A stretch of 64,000 nt of DNA from Hyphomicrobium sp. ghe19. GTDB lineage: Bacteria; Pseudomonadota; Alphaproteobacteria; Rhizobiales; Hyphomicrobiaceae. The notes under the pieces are model-generated. The model saw only the letters and a list, made by a program, of their open reading frames with translations, did no database searches and had not been told where the DNA came from. Location of the stretch: the NCBI RefSeq assembly GCF_902712875.1, contig NZ_LR743509.1, positions 3,176,001 through 3,240,000 on the forward strand, read 5' to 3'. The position numbers were made by a program, and so were the translations under genes. Below, in pieces: positions 26,173 to 35,031 of this stretch (positions within the stretch are counted from its first letter, which is position 1; the number at the start of each line of letters is the position of its first letter).

Positions 26173-26515
26173 TATACTCCGATCGGCGGTAACGCCGTGC
26201 ATTCTAAGTGAGCCGTTGGACCGACGCGGGGCCTCGGGTCATACCCGTATCGGGCCAAAACACAGTTTACGAAACCTCGGGCTTTGTCGCCAGCATAGAC
26301 GCCCGCTCAAAACCCGATCGTTTGGTAAATTTCTCCACTGACTATCCACAGTTAATGGCGCAATATCGCCGGAACCGTTGAATTAGCGCCACATCGCAAC
26401 CCCCGAATCGTCGGCGGTGCGGCACTGTGGTTGCGCCTTCTGACTGGCCTCTGATAGCCAACTTATAGCGCAAGTTGAGGGTTAACCATCTGCCTGATGC
26501 TTGGCGCTCTGACGG
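26173..26515. promoter_or_regulatory. Divergent promoter region panB / L,D-transpeptidase with a TTAACCAT half-site
   Basis: These 343 bases separate divergent genes and must hold both promoters. TTAACCAT at 26482-26489, 27 bases before the transpeptidase start, matches an extended CtrA half-site; no second TTAA lies 7 bases away. AT-rich stretches near 26325-26355 are promoter candidates. No gene or stable hairpin is evident. Confidence 0.4.
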
Positions 26516-28261
26516 GTGTGGTTCATTTCACGTCGGGTGGGACGCGTGCGTTGTTCGACCAAGTTCAAAGGCAGAGTTCCGCCGGCATCGCGCTCCATCG
26601 CGATTAGCGCCCTCATCTTGAGCATTTTCGGATTGAGCATGTTCGCCGGCCCGTCTGCGGTCGATGCAAAATCCAAATCCGGCGTTTTGAAATCAGCCAG
26701 CGAAGCTGCGATCATCACGCCGCCGACGTCTCCGCTTCTGGTCGTCGTTTCGCTCAGGCGGCAGAAGGTGCGCGTCTATGACGCGAACGGCGAAATCGCA
26801 TCGTCTCGCATCTCATCGGGCCGTCCGGGCTTCAATACACCGACAGGCGTGTTCTCGATCCTCGAAAAGAATGTCTACCATACGAGCAACATCTATTCCG
26901 GCGCGTCGATGCCTTATCAGGAGCGCATCACATGGTCGGGCATAGCGTTTCATGCCGGTGACATTCCGGGCTTCCCCGCGTCGCACGGCTGCATTCGCCT
27001 TCCCTTTGCTTTCTCAAAGAAGCTTTACGGCCTCACCAAGCTTGGCACCCGCGTCGTCGTGACGTCTGAAGAAGTCGAACCGATTGCCTTCGACAGCCCA
27101 AAACTGTTCCAGCCACTTCCGGCCGACGAAGCGTCGGCGATGAAATCCGATCGGTCGAAGCCGGCTCAGCTCGCCGTGAACGACCAGCCGGACGACAGTT
27201 CGACGTCCGACGCTTTGCAAGAATTGCCGCTATTTATCGGCGTATCACCTGCGCTCATCAGAGCGGTCGCCGATATGCCGCGCGATCCGCAGCGCCGTCC
27301 GACGACGCGCGCCGAAGCCGATCAGATCATGCAGGAAAAGCTTGATCGCGCGCGAGTATCGATCAAGACCGCAGAGGCGGCACTTGCAACAGCGCAAGAA
27401 CGGGCCACCGCCACTGCGAAGGAATTCGACGGTTCAAGCCAACGGTACGAAATGGCGCGGCGTGCGGTGGAGCCGATCCGCGAAAACCTCAAGGCTGCAG
27501 AAGCGCGCCAGCAGGACGCTATGAAGGCATTCGCGGCGTACATGTCGGGTGCGACCACAACGCTGCAGTTAGCATCTGCCGATGCGAACATCTCCATCGA
27601 TCGCGAAACTGCGCTCGAGGAGGCGTTGCTCGATCTGACGATCGAAGCCGATCGGGCGCGAGCCCAAGCAGCGCAAGGTGAGATGAGCTTCGCGGAAGTG
27701 CAGGCGGGCTATTCCGCTGCACAGACGGGTCGCGATACGGCGGCGGACGTGCTGCGCGATGCGCAATCGGATCTTGCGTCGGCGCAGGCCGCGCTCTCTG
27801 ACGCCAACAAGGAAATGCGGCTCAGGTCCAAACCGGTTTCGGTTCTGGTCAGTCTTCGCGCCAAGCGGCTCTATATCCGCCAGGGGATCGATCCGCTTCT
27901 CGAGGCGCCGATCACGGTCGCACCTCTGCCGCACAAGGTCGGAACGCACGTGTTCACCGCCATGCGGTACAGCTCCGATCCCAACACCTTCGATTGGAGA
28001 CTGGTCAGCGCCCAAACGCCGCTTGCCGGACAGCCGTTCGAAGAGGGCAAGAAAAAGCGCAACAGGACGGCGCTGGCGCAAGGACGCGCGCTCAACGTGC
28101 AAATGGCGACCGAAGCGCTCAGCGCATTCACGATCCCGGACGATATTCTTGCGACGATTACAGAGCTCGCACGCCCGGGGTCGTCGCTGATCGTTTCCGA
28201 CGGCGAACTGCCGCTCAACGAAAACGGAAACGGCACGGAATTCGTCGTGCTGACGCGATAA
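26516..28261 (+). CDS. L,D-transpeptidase (YkuD) with coiled coil and a second, degenerate domain
   Basis: After an N-terminal membrane or signal segment (about residues 27-50), residues about 72-190 form a YkuD domain. The catalytic set is His146 in FHAGD and Cys159 in SHGCIRLP. It would crosslink peptidoglycan or attach proteins to it in the periplasm. Residues about 260-430 are an Ala/Glu/Arg coiled coil. From about 437 a second YkuD-like start appears (VSVLVSLRAKRLYIRQ compare VVVSLRRQKVRVYD; VGTHVFTAM compare TPTGVFSIL), but it has no His/Cys catalytic motif. The GTG start at 26516 is uncertain. Confidence 0.85.
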   Translation: MWFISRRVGRVRCSTKFKGRVPPASRSIAISALILSIFGLSMFAGPSAVDAKSKSGVLKSASEAAIITPPTSPLLVVVSLRRQKVRVYDANGEIASSRISSGRPGFNTPTGVFSILEKNVYHTSNIYSGASMPYQERITWSGIAFHAGDIPGFPASHGCIRLPFAFSKKLYGLTKLGTRVVVTSEEVEPIAFDSPKLFQPLPADEASAMKSDRSKPAQLAVNDQPDDSSTSDALQELPLFIGVSPALIRAVADMPRDPQRRPTTRAEADQIMQEKLDRARVSIKTAEAALATAQERATATAKEFDGSSQRYEMARRAVEPIRENLKAAEARQQDAMKAFAAYMSGATTTLQLASADANISIDRETALEEALLDLTIEADRARAQAAQGEMSFAEVQAGYSAAQTGRDTAADVLRDAQSDLASAQAALSDANKEMRLRSKPVSVLVSLRAKRLYIRQGIDPLLEAPITVAPLPHKVGTHVFTAMRYSSDPNTFDWRLVSAQTPLAGQPFEEGKKKRNRTALAQGRALNVQMATEALSAFTIPDDILATITELARPGSSLIVSDGELPLNENGNGTEFVVLTR

Positions 28262-28270
28262 CCACACCTC

Positions 28271-28293
28271 CGCGGGTGTTTTACGAACCCGCG
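28271..28293 (+). terminator. Hairpin after the L,D-transpeptidase gene
   Basis: CGCGGGT (28271-28277) and ACCCGCG (28287-28293) form a perfect 7-base stem 9 bases past the stop. No T-run follows, so termination may be partial and the sialidase-like gene 95 bases on may be reached by readthrough. Confidence 0.4.
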
Positions 28294-28388
28294 ACGGCAT
28301 TCGAGTTCAATATCGTTTCAGTGTCGTTGAACGGGGGGCTCGATAGAGCTATACCCCCGGACACGAACACTCCGGCGGGGACACAATT

Positions 28389-29564
28389 TTGCTGAAAAAT
28401 GCCGGAATCAGGGCCCTTGTAACGTGGGCAATGCTTCTTTGCTCGTCCGGTCTCATCGCCCTACTGCTCAACAAGATGTCGCCGCGAAGCGAGCCGTGGA
28501 CGTTCGCGGTCAACGTTCCCGAAACGCCGATGCGTGGGCCTATCGAAACCCAAGCCGAAATCATCACACCGGCGGACCAGAAAAAATTCGTCCACGGGGC
28601 ATCGGTCATCGCCACCCCAGACGGACTTCTCGCGACTTGGTATAGCGCGACCTACGAAGGGGCCGTCGATGGCGAACTCGTTTCATCGCGCTTCGACGGT
28701 TCGCACTGGTCGCCGAACGCCGTCGTCACGACAAGCACCCGCGTCAGCCATGACTTCGGCATCACGATCAAATCGGTTGCCAACCCGGTTTCTTTCCGGC
28801 GCTCCGCGAACGAGATATGGCTTTTCTTCGCAGCTTCCAGGCTCAGCGGCTGGGCGACTTGCGAGATTGGACTGATACGCAGCTTCGACAACGGGCAGAC
28901 CTGGGGCCCGGCTGAGCGGCTTTATGCGTCACCCTTCTTGAACATGTCGCATCTGACGAAATCGGTTCCGATACTGTTTTCCGACGGCCGGGTTGGCCTG
29001 CCCGCGTATCACGAGATGAACCGGAAATATCCGGTCTTGCTCGTGCTCGACCAAAGCGGGCGCGTCGTTGACCGGCGGCGTATGGGGCATGGCGGAAAGG
29101 TCGGATATCAGCCGTCCATCGTGCCGACGGGGCCGTCGACGGCTATCGCCTTCGTGCGGCGGCTGAGGCACCCCAAAAGCATCCTGATAACCCGAACGGC
29201 GGATGGCGGCCAGACTTGGACGCCACCGGCGCCCATCGATCTTCCGAACCCCGGCGGACCGATATCGGCTATACGATACGACGCGTCCCACATCCTCATG
29301 GCGTTCAATGACGATCCTGAGATCGAGCGCAACATCACGCTCGCGCTCACCGATCTCGAGGGGAAAACGTATCAACGTGTCGGCGTCGTCGCGCAGATGG
29401 ATCTCGGGATCAAGAAGAGCACAGTGACGTACCCGTATCTTATCGCGTCCGCGCCGGGCCAGTTCGATGTCGTCTATTCGCGACCGATAAAATCCATCAA
29501 TCACGTCCGGTTTTCGAGTGCCTGGGTGCAACAGGGCGCGCAACCTCCGGCGGCTGGGCAATGA
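28389..29564 (+). CDS. Membrane-anchored or exported sialidase-like (BNR) protein
   Basis: The N-terminal hydrophobic segment (about residues 8-28, ALVTWAMLLCSSGLIALLL) acts as signal or anchor. The rest is a six-bladed propeller of the sialidase/neuraminidase-like family. Two Asp-boxes are seen, SFDNGQTWGP and TADGGQTWTPP, and a possible catalytic-site region RVSHDFGITIKS. The start is TTG at 28389; in-frame ATGs come only later. It overlaps the following membrane gene by four bases (ATGA), so the two are coupled. Whether it cleaves sialic acid is uncertain; many BNR proteins act on other glycans. Confidence 0.75.
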   Translation: MLKNAGIRALVTWAMLLCSSGLIALLLNKMSPRSEPWTFAVNVPETPMRGPIETQAEIITPADQKKFVHGASVIATPDGLLATWYSATYEGAVDGELVSSRFDGSHWSPNAVVTTSTRVSHDFGITIKSVANPVSFRRSANEIWLFFAASRLSGWATCEIGLIRSFDNGQTWGPAERLYASPFLNMSHLTKSVPILFSDGRVGLPAYHEMNRKYPVLLVLDQSGRVVDRRRMGHGGKVGYQPSIVPTGPSTAIAFVRRLRHPKSILITRTADGGQTWTPPAPIDLPNPGGPISAIRYDASHILMAFNDDPEIERNITLALTDLEGKTYQRVGVVAQMDLGIKKSTVTYPYLIASAPGQFDVVYSRPIKSINHVRFSSAWVQQGAQPPAAGQ

Positions 29565-30190
29565 CGATGACCCTCGATTTTTTGCTGAACAGGTCGAGCG
29601 CCGTTTTGATAATTTTCGCCCTGTCTGCGGCGGCAGCGGGCTTCGTCACCAAATCTCCGGCGTGGCGCACCGCTTCCGGGATTGCGGGCGTCGTCGCCGC
29701 TTTCTTCATCGCGATTTCGACGCGATCTCTTCTCGAGTGGACCGCATCGGCGGTGGAGCGCCCGTCGCCCCCGGGACTTCTGCTGCTCGTCGTTCTGGCG
29801 ATTGCGGCAATCATGAACCGGCGGCCCACAGCATCAGCCGAATTCCGCTTCGGAACGCTGATGCTCGCCGTTCTGGGCCTTGTCCTCTATCCGGCGGCCG
29901 TAGGCTTTCTCAATTACGACAGCTACGTGCTCGGCTATAGCGGATATCTGCTGCCGATCGCGATTGCTGTCATACTCGCCTACGCCATTTACCGGGGGTA
30001 TTTCATCACGGCGTTGGCGATCAATGCGGCGATCATCGCGTTTCTGGCGGGCGCGGGACAAAGCCTCAATCTCTGGGACTATGTCGTCGATCCGGTCGCC
30101 TGGATCATCGCGACCGCAACGTGGATTGCGATCGCCATTCGATTTCTCATCGTGCGAGCCAGCACAAAAAAGGTATTGGCCCCGGCTTAG
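29561..30190 (+). CDS. Multi-pass membrane protein of unknown function
   Basis: The 209-residue product is almost wholly hydrophobic, with about six to seven membrane helices (for example VLIIFALSAAAAGFV, GLLLLVVLAIAAIM, YLLPIAIAVILAYAIY, AWIIATATWIAIAIRFLIV). The C-terminus is short and basic. It starts within the sialidase-like stop and is likely its partner, perhaps a glycan or lipid transport or modification subunit. No motif allows a functional call. Its TAG stop overlaps the TAA of the convergent nnrU-like gene by two bases. Confidence 0.7.
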   Translation: MTMTLDFLLNRSSAVLIIFALSAAAAGFVTKSPAWRTASGIAGVVAAFFIAISTRSLLEWTASAVERPSPPGLLLLVVLAIAAIMNRRPTASAEFRFGTLMLAVLGLVLYPAAVGFLNYDSYVLGYSGYLLPIAIAVILAYAIYRGYFITALAINAAIIAFLAGAGQSLNLWDYVVDPVAWIIATATWIAIAIRFLIVRASTKKVLAPA

Positions 30191-30783
30191 GCTGAAAGAC
30201 CCGGTATCGGCGCAACACCGATCAGCCACTGATGCCCGACCAGCAGTATCCATGCATAAAGCGCCAGCCCGACGACGATGACGAGAACGTCATTGAGCGC
30301 ACTGGCTGGAGCCGCGGTTCCGAGCGGTCCCGCAGCGCCCCGCTTCTTCACCGAGATGCGGTCGAAAACCGCGAACGCCAGGAAGGACCCGAAAAGCAGA
30401 AGCGAGGCGAGATCGCCATTCGCGAGCAGGTGCGCGAGCGCCCAGATCTTGATCGCAATGAGCATCGGATGGCGCGTCGCGGTGCGGATCCGCGATGGGA
30501 TGATCGACGCTACGAGCAGGATCATTGCCGGTAGCATCAAGGCCACGGCGAGGTGGCGCGTCCAGACCGGCGGTTCCCACAGAATGGGATTTTTCCCCGG
30601 ATGGAGCTGCAGCTTGTGGAAGCCGAGCACGATGACAACGAGCCCCGCGAGCGACAACAGCGCGAAGAGGGTTTTATACGGCCCCTCGCCGATGCGCTCC
30701 TTCAGGCCGTCGCGAAGTTCGGGTTGCGTGGGAATGAGATGAACGCCCAGAAATAAAATCAATCCGACGATCAAGACCATCAT
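30187..30783 (-). CDS. NnrU family membrane protein
   Basis: Five to six membrane helices with the family core HPMLIAIKIWALAHLLANGDLASLLLFGSFLAFAVFDRISVKKRG are diagnostic of NnrU. Members are linked to nitric-oxide/nitrite metabolism genes in denitrifiers and are related to isoprenoid-modifying membrane proteins; the reaction is unknown. A His in GVHLIP near residue 15 and KIWALAHLLANGD are conserved. No other denitrification gene is near, so a general role is likely. Confidence 0.88.
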   Translation of the reverse strand: MMVLIVGLILFLGVHLIPTQPELRDGLKERIGEGPYKTLFALLSLAGLVVIVLGFHKLQLHPGKNPILWEPPVWTRHLAVALMLPAMILLVASIIPSRIRTATRHPMLIAIKIWALAHLLANGDLASLLLFGSFLAFAVFDRISVKKRGAAGPLGTAAPASALNDVLVIVVGLALYAWILLVGHQWLIGVAPIPGLSA

Positions 30784-30855
30784 GGCGTGCGCTCTCCCTC
30801 AAATTGGCTCGCCCGCATAGCATCAAAAAAGGGCCAGCACCAATCGCGGCGGCGG

Positions 30856-31794
30856 TCAGGGGATATAGCCTTTGTCGAGTTCGAGCGCCTGGCGCGCGAT
30901 GACCTTGCCTTCCGGGTTTTTATGAACGGCGGTCCAGCCCAGGTCGGTGCCGCCTTCTTCGGACGAACTCGAGCGCAGATCTATCGAGACGACATCGCTC
31001 GGGCGGGCGTCGATCGGCGCGAGCAGCGGGAAGTACAGTTGCTCCCAATGCGTGCGAGGCGACAAAGGCCCCGTCGAAAATCCGATGCCGGGGACCAGCT
31101 CGACTTTCCACCACGTCGCAAAGCCGTAGATCTTCGCCGGACGCGGAAGACGCCACTCGGCATCGCCGCGCCGTTTCGATTTCGTTTCGGTCGTCAGGTC
31201 GACCTCATCCCACACCATCGCGCTTCTGCAACCGTCGAGAATTTCGTGCGGCTGCAGATGGCGGACGTAGGCGTTGTTCAGCGACATCGTCTGCGCGATG
31301 GCGAGATCGAGGCCGTGGCCGACGCGTTCCCAAGCCCGAAGCTCTTCATCGATGCGCGGTGTCACCACCGGGGCGACGTACTGAATTAATCCATCGGGAA
31401 TGATGTGGCCGCCCGGTTTCAGGAAGCGTTGGCGCGCGTCGGCGAGCGTCGCGATGATATTCTCTTCGAGGGCGTAGTTGCCGAGCGTTTCCGAGACGAT
31501 GACGTCGACTGCGAGCTTGTCCTGAAACTCTGTCGAGTGGCTCGGGATCAGATGGCAGCGCTTCGCCTTGTTCGCCTTCAGCACAGCCGCCGCGACGCCC
31601 GCGACCTCTGCGGTCTCGAACAGAAAAACTTCGCGGGCTCCGAGCTTCGACGCCATCAGGCCGAGCAGGCCAGTGCCTGCGCCGATATCGGCGACGACCG
31701 ATTTGCCGGGCACAATCACAGCCTTCAGCGCCGCGAAGAACGCTTCGTTGCGAACCTGATCGGCGATCAGCGTGCGATGATATTCGATGCGCAT
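30856..31794 (-). CDS. PRMT-like protein arginine methyltransferase homolog
   Basis: The SAM fold opens with VVADIGAGTGLLGLMASKLGA and an acidic FLFE at the end of beta 2. The double-E loop is present as SETLGNYALEE, whose two glutamates are nine residues apart as in eukaryotic PRMTs. A THWEQ motif (family THW loop) occurs in SPRTHWEQLYFPL near the C-terminus. The N-terminal YHRTLIADQVRNEAF resembles the PRMT helix. The predicted activity is arginine methylation of a cytoplasmic protein; the substrate is unknown. It lies one base after the next upstream gene's stop, in a unit with two RNA methyltransferases, so RNA-binding or ribosomal proteins are plausible targets. Confidence 0.75.
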   Translation of the reverse strand: MRIEYHRTLIADQVRNEAFFAALKAVIVPGKSVVADIGAGTGLLGLMASKLGAREVFLFETAEVAGVAAAVLKANKAKRCHLIPSHSTEFQDKLAVDVIVSETLGNYALEENIIATLADARQRFLKPGGHIIPDGLIQYVAPVVTPRIDEELRAWERVGHGLDLAIAQTMSLNNAYVRHLQPHEILDGCRSAMVWDEVDLTTETKSKRRGDAEWRLPRPAKIYGFATWWKVELVPGIGFSTGPLSPRTHWEQLYFPLLAPIDARPSDVVSIDLRSSSSEEGGTDLGWTAVHKNPEGKVIARQALELDKGYIP

Positions 31795-31795
31795 A

Positions 31796-32605
31796 TCAGA
31801 GCTTCAAATATGGGCCGCGGATCTGATAGAGCATCAGTGCGGTCGCGATGGCGAGATTGAGGGAATCAAGATCGCCGGCCATGGGGATCTTGACGAGGTT
31901 CGTGCAGGAGGCTGCTGCCCCCGGAGAGAGACCCGGCCCTTCGCCGCCCATCACCACCAGCACCGGATTCTTGTATTCGACTTTGCGGAAATCCTCGCGC
32001 GCATCAAGGTGTGTCCCTATCACGTCGCCCGGCCAAGACCGCGCCAACGTTACGAATGTCTCTTGATCCATCTTGACGACGGGGACGGCAAAGATGGAGC
32101 CCATCGTCGCGCGGATCGTTTCCGTGGCATACGGGTCGCATGTCGTGCCGACGAGAATGACGCCCGAACAGCCGACCGCATCCGCTGTCCGGATAATCGT
32201 GCCGAGGTTGCCGGGGTCGCGCACTTCCTCGAGCGCCAGCCACGTCTCTTGGCCAAGTTTGGCGGGATCGGGGGGGCCGACAAAACGCTGACGGTAGACG
32301 CCGAGCAGCGTTTGCGGATTGTCCTTCGACGCAAGCTTGCCGAGCACGGCTTCGGAGACTTCGAGCACTTCCGCGCCCGCATCGAGCGCGTGCCGGACAA
32401 GGCCGCGTGCGATACCGCTCGTCGCGGTGCCCGTTTGGTAGACGAGCGTTTCCGGCACGAAGCCGTTGTCGCGTGCCGTCACAAGCAGCGACGTGCCTTC
32501 GGCGACGAACAGGCCCGTTTCCTTGCGGACCTTGCGCATGTCGAGCGCGCGGATGGCTTTGATCCGGTCGTTCGTCAGGCTGGTGATGATCTTCGGCTCG
32601 TTCAT
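31796..32605 (-). CDS. TrmH/SpoU family RNA 2'-O-methyltransferase
   Basis: An N-terminal substrate-binding domain (residues 1-100, with RKETGLFVAEGTSLL) is joined to a SPOUT domain. SPOUT motif 1 is EEVRDPGNLGTIIRTADAVG, motif 2 is VVMGGEGPGLS and motif 3 is KIPMAGDLDSLNLAIATAL. The fold has a trefoil knot and works as a dimer. It should methylate a ribose in rRNA or tRNA; the exact base is not readable. It overlaps the upstream methyltransferase by four bases. Confidence 0.9.
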   Translation of the reverse strand: MNEPKIITSLTNDRIKAIRALDMRKVRKETGLFVAEGTSLLVTARDNGFVPETLVYQTGTATSGIARGLVRHALDAGAEVLEVSEAVLGKLASKDNPQTLLGVYRQRFVGPPDPAKLGQETWLALEEVRDPGNLGTIIRTADAVGCSGVILVGTTCDPYATETIRATMGSIFAVPVVKMDQETFVTLARSWPGDVIGTHLDAREDFRKVEYKNPVLVVMGGEGPGLSPGAAASCTNLVKIPMAGDLDSLNLAIATALMLYQIRGPYLKL

Positions 32606-33546
32606 GCGTTCTGTTTCCAGCGCACGAAGAGCGACGTTGGCACGAGGGGCCCGGCTTGCGATCGGATCGCCAATTCACCGCTGTCGAATTCGCCGCCACG
32701 TCCGTTCAATCGTTCGCGCATCAGCTGATCAAAGGCGAGCGACGATGCGCGGATGGCGTAGATCGTCAGCACCATCGCGGCGTTTTGCGGCGCGAGGAGC
32801 TTCGCTAGATCGCCGAGAAGCGCGGGCAGGTTCTGGAAGAGATCCCAGATTTCGCCTTCGGGGCCGCGCCCGAACTTCGGCGGGTCGACGATGATCATGT
32901 GGTAGGTCTTGCCGCGACGGACATCGCGCGCGGCGAACTTGGCAGCGTCATCGAGGAGCCAGCGAATTTTCGCGGCACCGAGCTTGGACGCTTCCTGGTT
33001 TTCCTTGCCCCACTGGACGGCTTTCTTCGACGCATCGACGTGCGTGACCTCGGCTCCGGCTTCGGCGGCGAGAAGCGAAGCTGCGCCCGTGTAGCCGAAG
33101 AGATTGAGGACGCGGGGCGTCTCCCCTTTCACGCTCGCCAAGTGGTCGAGCATCCAGCGCCAATGCGGTTCCTGCTCGGGGAAGAGCCCGAGGTGCCAAA
33201 GGCCTGCGAGCTTGCAGAGCATCGTGACGCTGTGCTTGTCGGCGCCTTTTGCATTTTCCGATTTTGCCGAGCGCGGCAATGCGAGCCTTACGGGCCAAGC
33301 GTCGGGTACCGGCTTGTCGATCCGCCACTTGCCTTTCTCGTCGTCCTCGCCGGACGCGGAAAAGACGGCGTTCCCTTTGGCCCACTCGGATTTGCCGAGT
33401 TTCGGTTGCCAGAGCGCTTGCGGCTCTGGGCGGTCGACGACGATCTTGCCGAAGCGCTCGAGCTTCCGCCCCAGCCCGCTATCGAGCAGTGCGTAATCGG
33501 GAAATCCGTCGGACGTGATGAGGTGCAGGTTATGGAGCGGTGACAT
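32602..33546 (-). CDS. RlmI-like class I rRNA methyltransferase
   Basis: The SAM-binding motif VLNLFGYTGAASLLAAEAGAEVTHVDASKKAV and the catalytic region IIVDPPKFGRG are typical of the RlmI/RlmK methyltransferase domain. The usual N-terminal PUA domain is missing; residues 1-110 instead form a short beta-rich region seen in the stand-alone members. It is predicted to act on 23S rRNA. It is first in a three-gene methyltransferase unit with ATGA overlap to the SpoU gene. Confidence 0.85.
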   Translation of the reverse strand: MSPLHNLHLITSDGFPDYALLDSGLGRKLERFGKIVVDRPEPQALWQPKLGKSEWAKGNAVFSASGEDDEKGKWRIDKPVPDAWPVRLALPRSAKSENAKGADKHSVTMLCKLAGLWHLGLFPEQEPHWRWMLDHLASVKGETPRVLNLFGYTGAASLLAAEAGAEVTHVDASKKAVQWGKENQEASKLGAAKIRWLLDDAAKFAARDVRRGKTYHMIIVDPPKFGRGPEGEIWDLFQNLPALLGDLAKLLAPQNAAMVLTIYAIRASSLAFDQLMRERLNGRGGEFDSGELAIRSQAGPLVPTSLFVRWKQNA

Positions 33547-33646
33547 CGGAGGCGGTTTTCGAAGGAAACATCGGACCGCGCTTTAACACGAATGTCGCTT
33601 ATGTCGAGAAATCAAACCTGATGGCCGGGTCTCAGCCGCGGGCTCA

Positions 33647-33671
33647 GGCGGAGATCAAGGAGATCTCCGCC
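33647..33671 (-). terminator. Perfect 10-base hairpin between azoR and the methyltransferase unit
   Basis: GGCGGAGATC (33647-33656) and GATCTCCGCC (33662-33671) are exact complements around a 5-base loop. It lies 27 bases past the azoR stop, so it probably ends azoR. No T-run is present on the minus strand; on the plus strand CTTT follows. Confidence 0.5.
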
Positions 33672-33697
33672 CTTTGCATTCATCATGCTGCCAGGGA

Positions 33698-34321
33698 TCA
33701 CGCTGCCAGGCTGGCGATGGTCGCTTGGGCGGCCTCAATGGACTTGGCCCGCTGATCGGGACCGAGGGCCAAGCCTTCGGCGCGGATGAACGTCACGTCG
33801 GTAATTCCGAAGAAGCCGAAGATGTTGCGCAGGTAGGTTTCCTGGTGATCGAGGAACGCAATCGGCGTTTGCGGCCCGTAGAAGCCGCCACGCGACGAGG
33901 CGATAATCACTTTCTTGCCGCCTGCCAGGCCTTCGGCGCCCTTGTCCGTGTAGCGGAAGGTTTTGCCCGCGACCGCGAGCCGGTCGATCCAGGCTTTCAG
34001 CTGGCTTGGAATGGCGAAGTTGTACATCGGAGCGCCGACCACGACGATGTCGGCCGCCAGGAACTCTTCGAGGGCCGCTTGGCCGGCCGCGACATCCTGA
34101 CGAAGCGGCAGCGCGCTGTCGGCGCCGCCCTGGGCGGCTGCAAGGTGGGCGCCCGAGAGATGCCCGACTGGCTCGCGGCCCAGGTCGCGGTAGACGACTT
34201 CAAGGCCCTGATGCAGCCGCTGCTCGGCGGCGACGATCTCTGCCGAGAGCTGGCGGCTTACCGAACCCGGGCCGAGAATGCTCGAATCGACATGCAAAAG
34301 TCTCATGGGCAAAAGCTTCAT
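33698..34321 (-). CDS. azoR: FMN-dependent NADH-azoreductase AzoR
   Basis: A flavodoxin-fold quinone/azo reductase. [19 protein letters not shown] is the FMN phosphate loop, [18 protein letters not shown] is the flavin-contact loop, and SSRGGFYG completes the site. It reduces quinones and azo compounds and protects against thiol-reactive electrophiles. GGAGGGAG precedes ATG 34321; MRLLHVD at 34306 is an alternative start. It is divergent from an HxlR regulator with a palindrome between them, which implies direct control. Confidence 0.93.
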   Translation of the reverse strand: MKLLPMRLLHVDSSILGPGSVSRQLSAEIVAAEQRLHQGLEVVYRDLGREPVGHLSGAHLAAAQGGADSALPLRQDVAAGQAALEEFLAADIVVVGAPMYNFAIPSQLKAWIDRLAVAGKTFRYTDKGAEGLAGGKKVIIASSRGGFYGPQTPIAFLDHQETYLRNIFGFFGITDVTFIRAEGLALGPDQRAKSIEAAQATIASLAA

Positions 34322-34386
34322 GGGATGTATCTCCCTCCAATGGTTTAGCGAAGACCGGGAGCGATGGTTGACATGCGCCCCAGCCA

Positions 34387-34401
34387 GTCACATTTTGTGA
34401 C
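34387..34401. promoter_or_regulatory. Perfect 15-bp palindrome, candidate HxlR operator
   Basis: GTCACA-TTT-TGTGAC is an exact inverted repeat in the 127-base divergent promoter, 48 bases before the hxlR-type start and 66 bases before azoR. HxlR-family dimers bind dyads of this size, and azoR/HxlR pairs are commonly self-controlled. A TTGACA at about 34367 on the plus strand is a possible -35. Confidence 0.6.
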
Positions 34402-34448
34402 CAACGCTAAAATGTTCACTGGCGGAAACCGCGCAAGGAGGCACTTTT

Positions 34449-34880
34449 TTGGAAGTCCGTATCAAAGAAGGTACCGAGAATTGCCGTGCCGTCGCGGACG
34501 TGCTGGCCCGGATCGGCGACAAATGGACGGTCTACGTGGTCCAGCTCTTGTCGAACGGGCCGATGCGTTTCAACGAGCTCCGCCGGTCCGTCGGAAGCAT
34601 TTCGCAGCGGATGCTCACGCTGACGCTTCGGGGCTTGGAACGCGATGGGCTCGTCACGCGGACCGTCTATCCGACGATCCCGCCACGCGTTGATTACGAG
34701 CTGACCGAACTCGGCCGAACCCTCATCTGCATTCTGGTGCCGCTCGGTCAGTGGGCTATCGCAAATCGGGGAACAGTCGAGCAGGCGCGAGAACAATTCG
34801 ATGCTCGGGCCGAGAACAACAGCGCGACAAAGACCGCGATCAAACGACGGCTGCCGGGCCTTTGGCGTAGCGCTTCCTGA
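34449..34880 (+). CDS. HxlR-family transcriptional regulator
   Basis: The winged helix is of HxlR type: [23 protein letters not shown], then [32 protein letters not shown] and VDYELTELG. The start is TTG at 34449, supported by AAGGAGG eight bases upstream; no ATG is available nearby. A single cysteine (Cys12) at the start of the domain matches the redox-sensing position of QorR/YodB-type members, so it may sense quinones or diamide-like electrophiles and release azoR. Confidence 0.9.
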   Translation: MEVRIKEGTENCRAVADVLARIGDKWTVYVVQLLSNGPMRFNELRRSVGSISQRMLTLTLRGLERDGLVTRTVYPTIPPRVDYELTELGRTLICILVPLGQWAIANRGTVEQAREQFDARAENNSATKTAIKRRLPGLWRSAS

Positions 34881-35031
34881 CGATGCGCCACGCGCATAAC
34901 GCATACATTGTTAGAGTAGTATCAATGCAACACAGTTTCAAAAACAACGAGTTGGCCTAGATCCGTCCGCAAATTGCAGATAGCCGGAAACACTAGGGTG
35001 CGCGTTACGTGACGATGCTGGAGGGTTCTTA

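Noticed and set aside
26482..26718. 78-codon minus frame overlapping the L,D-transpeptidase start
   Set aside because: It is antisense to the transpeptidase N-terminus, with no ribosome site or domain.
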